The notes: generated from the letters alone by a model not told the origin. Counted from the first letter of the stretch, positions 1-5,550 are shown. The stretch is DNA of 5,978 nucleotides from CAYLWW01 sp964387585 (GCA_964387585.1 CAYLWW010000081.1:1-5978), one strand, 5' to 3'. Made by a program: numbers and translations.

Positions 1-172
1 ATCTATCATTGAAACTGTGTTTGATTATCTGAAAAACAAATTTGAGATAGAACATTCCAGACACAGATCTATGTGGAATTTTTTAGTTCACATAATGGCC
101 ACTCTTCTTGCTTACTCAATGAAAAATAATAAACCTAAAGTTGCCATGAATCGATCCTTAAAATATGCTTAA
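1..172 (+). CDS. IS982-family transposase, C-terminal end (5' part outside window)
   Basis: An open frame enters from the left edge (codons in phase with position 2) and stops at TAA 170-172, giving about 56 residues. It reads SIIETVFDYLKNKFEIEHSR and continues with HRS, a hydrophobic stretch and a Lys-rich tail. The Ile-Glu-Thr, Leu-Lys-Asn and Ile-Glu-His-x-Arg-His-Arg-Ser pattern is typical of the C-terminus of IS982-family DDE transposases; the Glu encoded at 11-13 would be the last catalytic acid. No stop or frameshift is seen here, so the copy could be intact to the left or could be a fragment; the window cannot tell. The element's outer end is probably just beyond the stop, near 186, where TTATTGGGGT would be the complement of an ACCCC-type IS982 terminus. 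That boundary is inferred, since the other end is not visible. Confidence 0.8.
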   Translation, partial: SIIETVFDYLKNKFEIEHSRHRSMWNFLVHIMATLLAYSMKNNKPKVAMNRSLKYA

Positions 173-334
173 TCCATTATTGGGGTTTAAAATATATGGG
201 GATATAGCTATAAAAAACTTTGCCTATGCGAAAGTGAGCGAAGAGAAGCTTACTGCCTACCAAGAAGTCAATAATAAAAAAGACATACCGCATGAAATTC
301 TTTGTATATATATTAATGAAGGTGGTATTGATAT

Positions 335-351
335 GGTAGTGTCGACATTTA
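335..351. repeat. Terminal inverted repeat of the IS5 element (3' side of transposase)
   Basis: Seventeen bases perfectly complementary to 1157-1173. The transposase stop codon (349-351 read on the - strand) lies inside this repeat, so the coding region runs right into the element end. AT at 333-334 is the putative target duplication copy. Confidence 0.92.
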
Positions 352-771
352 TTTAAGGCATAGATAAATTCCTGCTATAAAAACAAACCCAAGATATGCA
401 ATATCAAGCTTGTCATACCTTGTGGCTACTCGCCTAAAATGCTTGAGTTTATTGAACATGCGCTCAATTAAATTCCGCTCCTTATACAGTTCTTGATCAT
501 GCTCTCTTGGTGCTTTTCTTCTGGCTCTGGAAGGTATTACAGACTCCGCTCCAACATCTTTAGCAGCCTTAACCATATAATCTGCATCATATCCCTTATC
601 CCCTATAAGCGCTTCCATTTCTCTGCCTTCTACCAAATCCAAAGCTTTTATGTAATCAGACCTTTGGCCTGCTGTGACAAAGAATCTTACAGGATTGCCA
701 AGAGCATCACAGGCGGCATGGAGTTTGCTGCTGAACACTCCCTTTGACCTTCCTAGCCCTTGTTCTTGCAT
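349..771 (-). CDS. IS5-family transposase, frame B (C-terminal catalytic part)
   Basis: C-terminal half of the same transposase, +1 relative to frame A. The frame is open from 789, just after a TAA at 792-790, and reads NTETG before the first ATG at 771 (140 residues), so homology joins frame A at the A7 tract. GLGRSKGVFSSKLHAACDAL (residues 5-24) is the usual linker after the first Asp. The second Asp is D58 in IGDKGYD. The glutamate is E103 in YKERNLIERMFNKLK, which fits the IS4/IS5-type signature Y-2-R-3-E-6-K exactly (Y96, R99, E103, K110). No stop or mutated catalytic residue is seen, so a fused A-B product should be active in principle. The stop codon (351-349) lies within the terminal repeat. 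Independent translation from 771 would give a product lacking D93, inactive alone. Confidence 0.87.
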   Translation of the reverse strand: MQEQGLGRSKGVFSSKLHAACDALGNPVRFFVTAGQRSDYIKALDLVEGREMEALIGDKGYDADYMVKAAKDVGAESVIPSRARRKAPREHDQELYKERNLIERMFNKLKHFRRVATRYDKLDIAYLGFVFIAGIYLCLK

Positions 772-1111
772 ACCAGTTTCTGTATTTTTTTAAAGCACCT
801 GCTGAGTGTTGATGCGCTCTGACAATAGTAGAATCTATCATTAGCCACTCATTATCACTATCCACAGCTAAGGTATTAAATATCATCTGCCATACTCCAG
901 CTTTTGCCCATCTCATAAACCTTTTGTGGATAGTAGACCATTTGCCATACTCAGCAGGAAGCGATCTCCATGGAGATCCAGTTCTAGCTACCCACATCAC
1001 TGCTCTTATAAAGCCGCGATTGTTATATCCGCTCCTACCTCTATCACCACTCTTCCCAGGCAAGATGTCATTGATTCTTGCCCATTGATCATCTCTTAAG
1101 TCGTATAACAT
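707..1111 (-). CDS. IS5-family transposase, frame A (N-terminal part, first catalytic Asp)
   Basis: N-terminal half of a cut-and-paste DDE transposase. I chose the ATG at 1111-1109 (134 residues, MLYDLRDDQWARINDILPGK) because GAGG lies 5 bases upstream (1120-1117). The farther ATG at 1150 would start upstream of the predicted transcription start (near 1132), and the one at 1126 would leave almost no leader. The first ~85 residues form the family's N-terminal helical domain (RRSL-type segment GSPWRSLP, residues 45-52). MIDSTIVRAHQHSAGA (91-106) gives the first catalytic Asp, D93. After LKK (107-109) the frame leaves homology and continues about 25 unrelated residues to a stop at 707-709; the homologous continuation is in frame B, entered at the A7 tract 791-785. 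This split is normal for IS427-group elements but could also be a disabling indel. Confidence 0.87.
   Translation of the reverse strand: MLYDLRDDQWARINDILPGKSGDRGRSGYNNRGFIRAVMWVARTGSPWRSLPAEYGKWSTIHKRFMRWAKAGVWQMIFNTLAVDSDNEWLMIDSTIVRAHQHSAGALKKYRNWYARTRARKVKGSVQQQTPCRL
785..791 (-). promoter_or_regulatory. A7 slippery tract: putative frameshift or transcript-slippage site joining transposase frames A and B
   Basis: On the - strand the codons read GCT TTA AAA AAA TAC, containing seven A in a row. Frame A (codon starts at 796, 793, 790) must change by +1 (equally -2) to enter frame B (AAT at 786-784, then ACA GAA ACT GGT ATG). One A fewer gives the continuous peptide GALKNTETG; two more give GALKKKNTETG. 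Runs of this length permit RNA polymerase slippage as well as ribosomal shifting; the sequence alone cannot say which is used. Confidence 0.6.
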
Positions 1112-1138
1112 TTTAACCTCATGCATTGATATTAAAAC

Positions 1139-1166
1139 ATTATAACACAATAAATTTAAATGTCGA
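1139..1166 (-). promoter_or_regulatory. Putative sigma70 promoter of the IS5 transposase
   Basis: On the - strand, TCGACA (1166-1161, 5 of 6 to TTGACA) and a perfect TATAAT (1144-1139) are separated by 16 bp. Transcription would start near 1132, 21 bases before the preferred ATG at 1111. The -35 lies inside the terminal inverted repeat. Seen by eye only. Confidence 0.6.
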
Positions 1167-1173
1167 CACTACC
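1157..1173. repeat. Terminal inverted repeat of the IS5 element (5' side of transposase)
   Basis: Perfect complement of 335-351. Its inner part (1161-1166) also supplies the putative -35 hexamer of the transposase promoter, so transposase binding to the end could compete with transcription. AT at 1174-1175 is the second putative target duplication copy. Confidence 0.92.
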
Positions 1174-1456
1174 ATGAGTAGTTGTAAAAACAGTGGATAG
1201 AGTAAAAAAAGTGAGAAGCTTGATTGGTAAAAAAGAGGGTAATATTACGATAAAACAAATATTATTGGGAATTTGTTGAATAACGAGGTGATAGCTCAAA
1301 TGGGTTTTTAATGGGATCTATGACACATTGTTATTTGACACTTGGGTAGAGAAATTTGACTCAAATATGAAACGATTGATTGAATATAACTCAGCAAATT
1401 TTAATGAACTATACAATGCTATTTCTTTCTTATTTCAAATACCTAATTCAACCTAA

Positions 1457-1572
1457 ATTGCTATGCATCTATGACAACTAAAGGTTTGATAAGTTATACT
1501 GATCGATCATGTATGAATTTGCCTACTTTGCTCTGCTATTTATACCAAATTCTTATTTCTTATCTATATTTT
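1457..1572. other. Intergenic stretch between the IS630 relic and hslU
   Basis: This 116-bp stretch separates the IS630 relic from the 3' end of hslU, which faces it. It holds no coding frame I can support. The only structure is a 10-bp perfect palindrome TGATCGATCA at 1500-1509. I see no clear hslU terminator (no GC-containing stem followed by T on the - strand). The far terminal repeat of the IS630 element should lie here if it survives, but its partner end is lost, so it cannot be recognised. Confidence 0.5.
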
Positions 1573-2883
1573 TTATAATATGAATTTAGAAACATCTATT
1601 TTAGTATTTATAAATTTATCTAAATTATCTTCTACATATTTGTCATCAATTACAACGCTGCTATCAGGACAATCGCTGGCATCAAAGCTAATATTTTCGA
1701 GTAATTTTTCTAATATAGTATGCAGTCTTCTAGCTCCTATATCCTCTACCTTTGAATTGATCTCAGCTGCTAAATTAGCTACTTTAGTCAAGCCTGACTC
1801 AGTGAAATTTAACTCTACTTTCTCAACCGCTAGCAAAGCTTGGTATTGTTTAGGTAAACTATTAATAGGGTCTCGTAAGATTTTTAGTAAATCTTCTTCT
1901 GTTAATGGTTGTAATTCTACGCGTACAGGTAGTCTACCTTGTAATTCTGGCAAAAGATCTGATGGTTTAGCTGTATGAAAAGCTCCCGAAGCGATAAAAA
2001 GTATATGTTTAGTTTGTATAGGTCCATGTTTTGTATTTACCGTAGTACCTTCAATTATCGGTAATAAGTCGCACTGTACTCCTTCATCACTAATTCCCTT
2101 TTTGTGCGAAGAGTTGTTACTAGCTATCTTATCTATTTCGTCTAGAAAGACAATTCCATCTTCTTCTACTGCAGATATTGCTTTTCTAATAACTTTTTCT
2201 TCATCAATTAGCTTATCACTTTCTTCCCTGATTAAGTAGTTATATGCTTCTTGTACTGTAATACGAACTAGCTTAGTTTTTTTCTGTCCAAATGCTTTAC
2301 TAACGATATCACCTAAATTTAATACTCCTAATTGTGCTCCAGGAATATCTAATGTTTGCATTGGATTATTAGTTGATGCTTCTTGTATTTCTAATTCTAT
2401 TTCGTTTTCATTTAGTTTATCTTCTTTGAATTTTTGATAAAATTTTGCCTTGGTTTCATCGCTAGCACTGTTGCCTACTATTGTCTCTATTAATCTTTTT
2501 TCCGCTTTAATTATTGCTTCTTCTTTTACTTCTTTGCGTATAGCTTCTCTTATTTGATTAATTGCTGAATCTAATAGATCTCTAATTATTGATTCTACGT
2601 CTCTTCCGACATATCCTACTTCAGTAAATTTTGTTGCCTCAACTTTTATAAAAGGACTATTAGTTAGTTTAGCTAATCTATGGGCTATTTCTGTTTTTCC
2701 TACTCCAGTAGGGCCAATCATTAAAATGTTATGTGGTACTATTTCATCTTGAATAGATTTATCAACAAATTTACGGCGCCAACGATTCCGTAATGCACTT
2801 GCTACGGCTTTTTTGGCTTCATGTTGACCAACTACAAATCGATCTAATTCTGCTACTATTTGTTTAGGTGTTAAGTTGCTCAT
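1573..2883 (-). CDS. hslU: HslU, ATPase/unfoldase subunit of the HslUV (ClpYQ) protease
   Basis: HslU is a cytoplasmic AAA+ ring that unfolds proteins and feeds them to the HslV peptidase. I start it at the ATG 2883-2881 (436 residues, MSNLTPKQIVAELDRFVVGQ), which matches the family's N-terminus and usual length (443 in E. coli). The frame stays open 18 codons upstream to 2937, but that extension is AT-rich and unlike the family. Motifs in order: Walker A GPTGVGKT (57-64); pore loop GYVG (90-93, same positions as E. coli); variable I domain (about 110-240); Walker B IVFLDEID (244-251); sensor 1 FIASGAF (296-302); QGRLPVR with the arginine finger (315-321); sensor 2 IGARRLHT (382-389). It ends in SKFIL, the tail that docks into HslV. 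All key residues are present. No Shine-Dalgarno is evident. hslV, normally just upstream, is replaced here by glmM. Confidence 0.97.
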   Translation of the reverse strand: MSNLTPKQIVAELDRFVVGQHEAKKAVASALRNRWRRKFVDKSIQDEIVPHNILMIGPTGVGKTEIAHRLAKLTNSPFIKVEATKFTEVGYVGRDVESIIRDLLDSAINQIREAIRKEVKEEAIIKAEKRLIETIVGNSASDETKAKFYQKFKEDKLNENEIELEIQEASTNNPMQTLDIPGAQLGVLNLGDIVSKAFGQKKTKLVRITVQEAYNYLIREESDKLIDEEKVIRKAISAVEEDGIVFLDEIDKIASNNSSHKKGISDEGVQCDLLPIIEGTTVNTKHGPIQTKHILFIASGAFHTAKPSDLLPELQGRLPVRVELQPLTEEDLLKILRDPINSLPKQYQALLAVEKVELNFTESGLTKVANLAAEINSKVEDIGARRLHTILEKLLENISFDASDCPDSSVVIDDKYVEDNLDKFINTKIDVSKFIL

Positions 2884-2974
2884 TTTATTTGTTATTTTTA
2901 TAAAAATATTAATTTCATATTGAGGTATTTTTAGCAATTTTTAAATTTTATATAATACTAATAATAGTAAAATT

Positions 2975-3003
2975 AAAAAATTTAATTCTGCTTAGCTTAA
3001 GCA
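2975..3003 (-). terminator. Weak candidate terminator after glmM
   Basis: Eight bases after the glmM stop, on the - strand, TGCTTA-AGC-TAAGCA (3003-2989) can form a 6-bp stem with a 3-base loop. A run of six T follows at 2980-2975 after an 8-base spacer. The stem is short and the T run is far from it, so this is weaker than a classical intrinsic terminator. An overlapping AT-only inverted repeat (AATTAAA ... TTTAATT) adds little. Confidence 0.3.
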
Positions 3004-3010
3004 TTAAATA

Positions 3011-4408
3011 TTAGTTTATCACTGCGTTAGTTATTATATTCTCTATATTTTCAGCTATATGTTTTATTTCTTTACTTTCTTCTCCTTCTACCATAATTCT
3101 TACTACTTTTTCTGTACCTGATTTGCGTACTAATATTTTTACATCTTTATTCTCTAATCTAATCTTTTCAATATCTTCTAATACATTTTCTTGTTCTAAA
3201 GGGTTATGTTGAGTAAATGGGATATTTGAGTTTATTTGTGGATTTAGTGTAAATAATTTAAAAAGCTCGCTAGCTTTTTGTTGTCTATATTTCATAGCTG
3301 CTAGTATTTGTAGTGCTGCCATTATTCCGTCTCCTGTAGTATTATAATCTCCTAGAATTATATGTCCAGATTGCTCTCCACCAAAATTGCAATTATGTTT
3401 GCGCATTTCTTCTGCTACATAGCGATCTCCTACTTTTGTGACATGTAATTTTATGTCTAATCTGTTTAAGTATTTTTCTAAAGCTCCATTTGATAAATAG
3501 GTTGCTACGATACCATTACTATTTAAACTATTTATATCTTTGAGATAACTAGCGATTAATGCTATTACGTAATCCCCTGGTATTACATTACCATATTCAT
3601 CGCATACTAATATTCTATCCCCATCTCCATCAAATGCTATACCTATATCAGCTCTTGTATCGCTGACTTTGTTACTCAACCCAGCAGGATGGCTAGATCC
3701 ACAATTTTCATTAATATTTAATCCATTTGGTTCGGAATTTATTTCTATTACCTCTGCACCTAATTCCCATAATATTGTCGGGGCTATTTTATACGCTGAG
3801 CCATTAGCGCAATCAAGTACTATTCTAAGTCCAGACAAATTATAATTTTTAGGAAATGAACCCTTAACGTACTCTATATACCTGCCTGGCGCATCATCTA
3901 ATCTGCTGGCTCTACCTAACTTATCGGGGGTAGATAATAATTGCTCAAAACTATGATTGCTTTCAATTCCTTCATTTCCCAATATTAATTCCTGTATCTT
4001 TTGCTCACAGTAGTCAGATAGCTTAAACCCATATCGATCAAATAATTTTAATCCATTATCATAGTAAGGGTTATGTGAAGCGGTAATCATAATCCCAAAG
4101 TCAGCTCTAAGGGATTTGATTAACATTGGTACTGCTGGAGTAGGCATGGGTCCAACCAAAGTAACATCCACTCCTACAGCTGTTAATCCTGAAGTAAGAG
4201 CTGGTTCAATTAAATAACCTGATAGTCTTGTATCTTTTGCTATTATAGCACGCCACCTATGAGGTTGACTTAAAGCAATAGAAGATGAGTCTTTTTGTTG
4301 CAAATATATGCCTGAAGCCATACCAAATTTTAATGCTACTTCAGCGTTCATAGGATAGCGGTTGACTGTACCACGAATACCATCAGTTCCAAATAGTGTT
4401 TTAGGCAT
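3011..4408 (-). CDS. glmM: Phosphoglucosamine mutase
   Basis: GlmM interconverts glucosamine-6-phosphate and glucosamine-1-phosphate, the step before GlmU makes UDP-GlcNAc for peptidoglycan and lipopolysaccharide. It is cytoplasmic and Mg-dependent. The 465 residues start with MPKTLFGTDGIRGTVNRYPM at ATG 4408-4406, so the GTDGIRG motif sits at 7-13 as in the family. The catalytic phosphoserine loop TASHNP is at 109-114 (S111); the metal-binding loop DGDGDR at 260-265; the sugar-specificity loop GGEQSGH at 343-349; the C-terminal phosphate-binding loop RKSGTE at 428-433. It is some 20 residues longer than E. coli GlmM (445), partly from an insert rich in Gln, Ser and basic residues around 36-52 and partly from the charged segment about 402-422. 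No strong Shine-Dalgarno is seen; the best is AAAGTG about 10 bases upstream. It has its own putative promoter in the gap behind rlmE. Confidence 0.96.
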   Translation of the reverse strand: MPKTLFGTDGIRGTVNRYPMNAEVALKFGMASGIYLQQKDSSSIALSQPHRWRAIIAKDTRLSGYLIEPALTSGLTAVGVDVTLVGPMPTPAVPMLIKSLRADFGIMITASHNPYYDNGLKLFDRYGFKLSDYCEQKIQELILGNEGIESNHSFEQLLSTPDKLGRASRLDDAPGRYIEYVKGSFPKNYNLSGLRIVLDCANGSAYKIAPTILWELGAEVIEINSEPNGLNINENCGSSHPAGLSNKVSDTRADIGIAFDGDGDRILVCDEYGNVIPGDYVIALIASYLKDINSLNSNGIVATYLSNGALEKYLNRLDIKLHVTKVGDRYVAEEMRKHNCNFGGEQSGHIILGDYNTTGDGIMAALQILAAMKYRQQKASELFKLFTLNPQINSNIPFTQHNPLEQENVLEDIEKIRLENKDVKILVRKSGTEKVVRIMVEGEESKEIKHIAENIENIITNAVIN

Positions 4409-4496
4409 ATGTTTGAATCACTTTAATAGAATTAAGTTTTGTTATGCAACTGATATTGTTAGTATTCAGATAGATATTTAGAGTTTTATTGATAAT

Positions 4497-4525
4497 ATCA
4501 TACTAAACTTTTGTTAATATTTCAA
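4497..4525 (-). promoter_or_regulatory. Putative sigma70 promoter for glmM
   Basis: On the - strand, TTGAAA (4525-4520, 5 of 6 to TTGACA) and TATGAT (4502-4497, 5 of 6 to TATAAT) are exactly 17 bp apart. Transcription would start near 4490, leaving an ~80-base leader before the glmM ATG at 4408. The AT-rich background raises the chance of a false match, but the spacing and position between two co-directional genes support it. Confidence 0.5.
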
Positions 4526-4538
4526 TTTATCTAGTATG
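4499..4538. repeat. 7-bp inverted repeat bracketing the putative glmM promoter
   Basis: CATACTA (4499-4505) and TAGTATG (4532-4538) are perfect complements with 26 bases between. One arm overlaps the -10 element; the other lies just outside the -35 and 8 bases past the rlmE stop codon. It could be an operator-like site or an inefficient hairpin behind rlmE; there is no T run, so a terminator is unlikely. Chance is a real possibility at this A+T content. Confidence 0.3.
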
Positions 4539-4545
4539 GTATTGC

Positions 4546-5262
4546 TTATTTGCGTTCTAAGCCAATTAAAAATATTTCACTTGAATTTTTATAACTTGCT
4601 TTAGGTTTAAAAATTTCTACTTTAGTGAAGATTTCTTTTAATTTAGCTAATAAGTAGCTTTGTTTATTGCCATTAAAAAGCTTAGTGATAAAAGCTCCGC
4701 CTGGTTTGAGGTGATGTTGAGTGAATATTATAGCTTCTTCTATTAATCTTGTTATTCTTGTGTGATCAGTGTCTTTATCTCCACAAGCATCAGGAGCCAT
4801 ATCGCTTAGTATGCAATCTACTATGGGCATACCTTCTTTCAGTTTTGCTATTGTTTCTTTATGATGATGGTTGTGATTATTTATAGTTTTTTCTATATTT
4901 TCAATGGTAGACTTATTAGTAAAATCTCCTTCTATTATTATAGTTCCTGGTATTGGTTTCATTTTTTTTATCTCTACTCCTATCACTAAAGTTTGGAGTT
5001 TGGTATTTTGTTTAATAACCTGCAACCAACTACCAGGTGCCGACCCTAGATCTATTATGCACTCATGACTTTTTTTTAAGAAACCAAATTTTTCTTCCAT
5101 TTCTACAAGTTTAAGAGCAGCGCGTGACCTATAGCCTAATTTATTAGCTAATCCTACATATGGGTCATTTATATGCCTTTGTAACCATATAGTAGAAGAT
5201 ATTTTTCTTCCTTTAGAAGTTTTAACCCGTTTTTTAGTTCTAGTTACTATAGTATTGAGCAT
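4546..5262 (-). CDS. rlmE: 23S rRNA (uridine-2'-O-)-methyltransferase RlmE (FtsJ/RrmJ)
   Basis: RlmE methylates the 2'-hydroxyl of U2552 (E. coli numbering) in the A-loop of 23S rRNA, using S-adenosylmethionine, on the late large subunit. The 238 residues carry the Rossmann-fold SAM motif DLGSAPGSW (71-79), with RSRAALKL (45-52) before it, SDMAPD (153-158), ITKLF (192-196) and SSEIFLI (227-233). The catalytic tetrad is K51, D154, K194, E229, all present. It is about 30 residues longer than E. coli RlmE (209): a basic N-terminal tail (residues 1-22, rich in Arg, Lys and Thr) and an insert around 125-145 holding NNHNHHHKE. The start is ATG 5262-5260; no Shine-Dalgarno is seen, and the next ATG (residue 55) would remove K51, so an upstream start is required. 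The stop lies 137 bp before glmM. Confidence 0.95.
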   Translation of the reverse strand: MLNTIVTRTKKRVKTSKGRKISSTIWLQRHINDPYVGLANKLGYRSRAALKLVEMEEKFGFLKKSHECIIDLGSAPGSWLQVIKQNTKLQTLVIGVEIKKMKPIPGTIIIEGDFTNKSTIENIEKTINNHNHHHKETIAKLKEGMPIVDCILSDMAPDACGDKDTDHTRITRLIEEAIIFTQHHLKPGGAFITKLFNGNKQSYLLAKLKEIFTKVEIFKPKASYKNSSEIFLIGLERK

Positions 5263-5550
5263 TTAGGTGATTTATTTATTATTGATAAATAGGGTTTTAA
5301 ATTACCGCTAAAGTTTACCAGGGCCATTTATTTCGGTATTAGTAGAAGTTAGTAACTTTATGTAAGAGATTTTTTTACGGGACCGTGAAAAAGTATGAGC
5401 AGCACAGTCATTATCTCATTTGCTATGCTTCTGTTTCGATAATAATAGCTTTTGAAATGAATAATATTCTATAGTTTAGCATAATAATTCTTGAGCTATT
5501 TTGTATTTTGCTTAATTTTAAATTTCAAAGCACTTTAATGCAAGTAGTTA
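5263..5550. other. 288-bp gap between ccmE and rlmE; no supported gene, possible IS relic
   Basis: I see no intact gene. On the - strand a frame open from 5468 to a stop at 5360-5358 reads RNRSIANEIMTVLLILFHGP and then VKKSLT. This faintly resembles the N-terminal SEIMTILILFH region of IS982-family transposases; a frameshift at the A7 tract (5376-5370) would be needed to go on. The same place holds a small inverted repeat, ACG-GGAC-CGT at 5377-5386 flanked by T6 and A5 (5371-5392). Its T run precedes the stem on both strands, so it does not look like a terminator. The region must also carry whatever drives rlmE if ccmE transcripts do not read through. Confidence 0.35.

Larger units (their letters stand above)
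335..1173 (-). mobile_element. IS5-family insertion sequence (IS427-like, two-frame transposase), 839 bp
   Basis: The ends are perfect 17-bp inverted repeats: GGTAGTGTCGACATTTA at 335-351 and its exact reverse complement at 1157-1173. Both ends abut the dinucleotide AT (333-334 and 1174-1175), which fits a 2-bp target duplication; AT is self-complementary, so it could instead be the last 2 bp of a 19-bp repeat. Deleting the element plus one AT restores the frame of the surrounding IS630 relic, which supports the boundaries. Inside is a transposase on the - strand split over two overlapping frames, carrying an intact DDE triad. Size, two-frame layout and short duplication fit the IS427 group of the IS5 family. 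The element looks richer in G+C than the adjacent genes. Intact ends and motifs suggest a recent, possibly mobile copy. Confidence 0.9.
187..1456 (+). pseudogene. Decayed IS630-family transposase, interrupted by an IS5-family element
   Basis: Two pieces, 187-334 and 1174-1456, flank the IS5 element. Removing it with one AT copy rejoins one reading frame (GGID then MSSCKNSG). Piece one carries KNFAYAKVSEEKLTAYQ and then IYINEGGID (306-332), which corresponds to the IS630 motif YIDESGID with its catalytic Asp changed to Asn at 315-317. Piece two reads SSCKNSG, a TAG at 1198-1200 where the family usually has Trp, SKKSEKL, then a shift near 1222 to IGKKEG. A second shift near 1240 leads to YYDKTNIIGNLLNNEVIAQM. 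A third near 1309 leads to NGIYDTLLFDTWVEKF. This runs directly into DSNMKRLIEY and a normal-looking C-terminal end, stop 1454-1456. The centre with the second Asp (usual DNASFHKS) and SPDLNPIE is missing, as is the N-terminal DNA-binding part. It cannot encode a working transposase. Family assignment is by motif memory. Confidence 0.72.

Noticed and set aside
165..356. 63-residue + strand frame beginning within the IS982 end and stopping in the IS5 repeat
   Set aside because: Its start overlaps the IS982 stop region and its end is IS5 sequence; the middle is IS630 relic. It is a chance chimera of three elements, not a gene.
493..747. 84-residue + strand frame inside the IS5 element
   Set aside because: Antisense to the transposase catalytic part, which matches the DDE signature well; this frame has no recognisable motif.
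1126..1150. Upstream ATGs for transposase frame A
   Set aside because: The 1150 start lies before the predicted transcription start and the 1126 start has almost no leader; the ATG at 1111 has GAGG at good spacing and matches the family N-terminus.
187..1456. Remnant as a toxin-antitoxin or unknown accessory gene
   Set aside because: At first the pieces looked unfamiliar, but correcting the shifts at about 1222, 1240 and 1309 yields consecutive IS630 transposase motifs in the right order, which explains the whole stretch.
1500..1509. TGATCGATCA palindrome as a regulatory site or element end
   Set aside because: A single 10-bp palindrome with no partner copy in the window and no gene starting nearby; not enough to call.
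1580..1978. 132-residue + strand frame
   Set aside because: Antisense to the well-supported C-terminal half of hslU; Ser/Leu-rich shadow translation.
5370..5392. Hairpin with T and A runs as a bidirectional terminator
   Set aside because: On both strands the T run comes before the stem and the A run after it, the reverse of an intrinsic terminator, and the GC core is only 3-4 bp.
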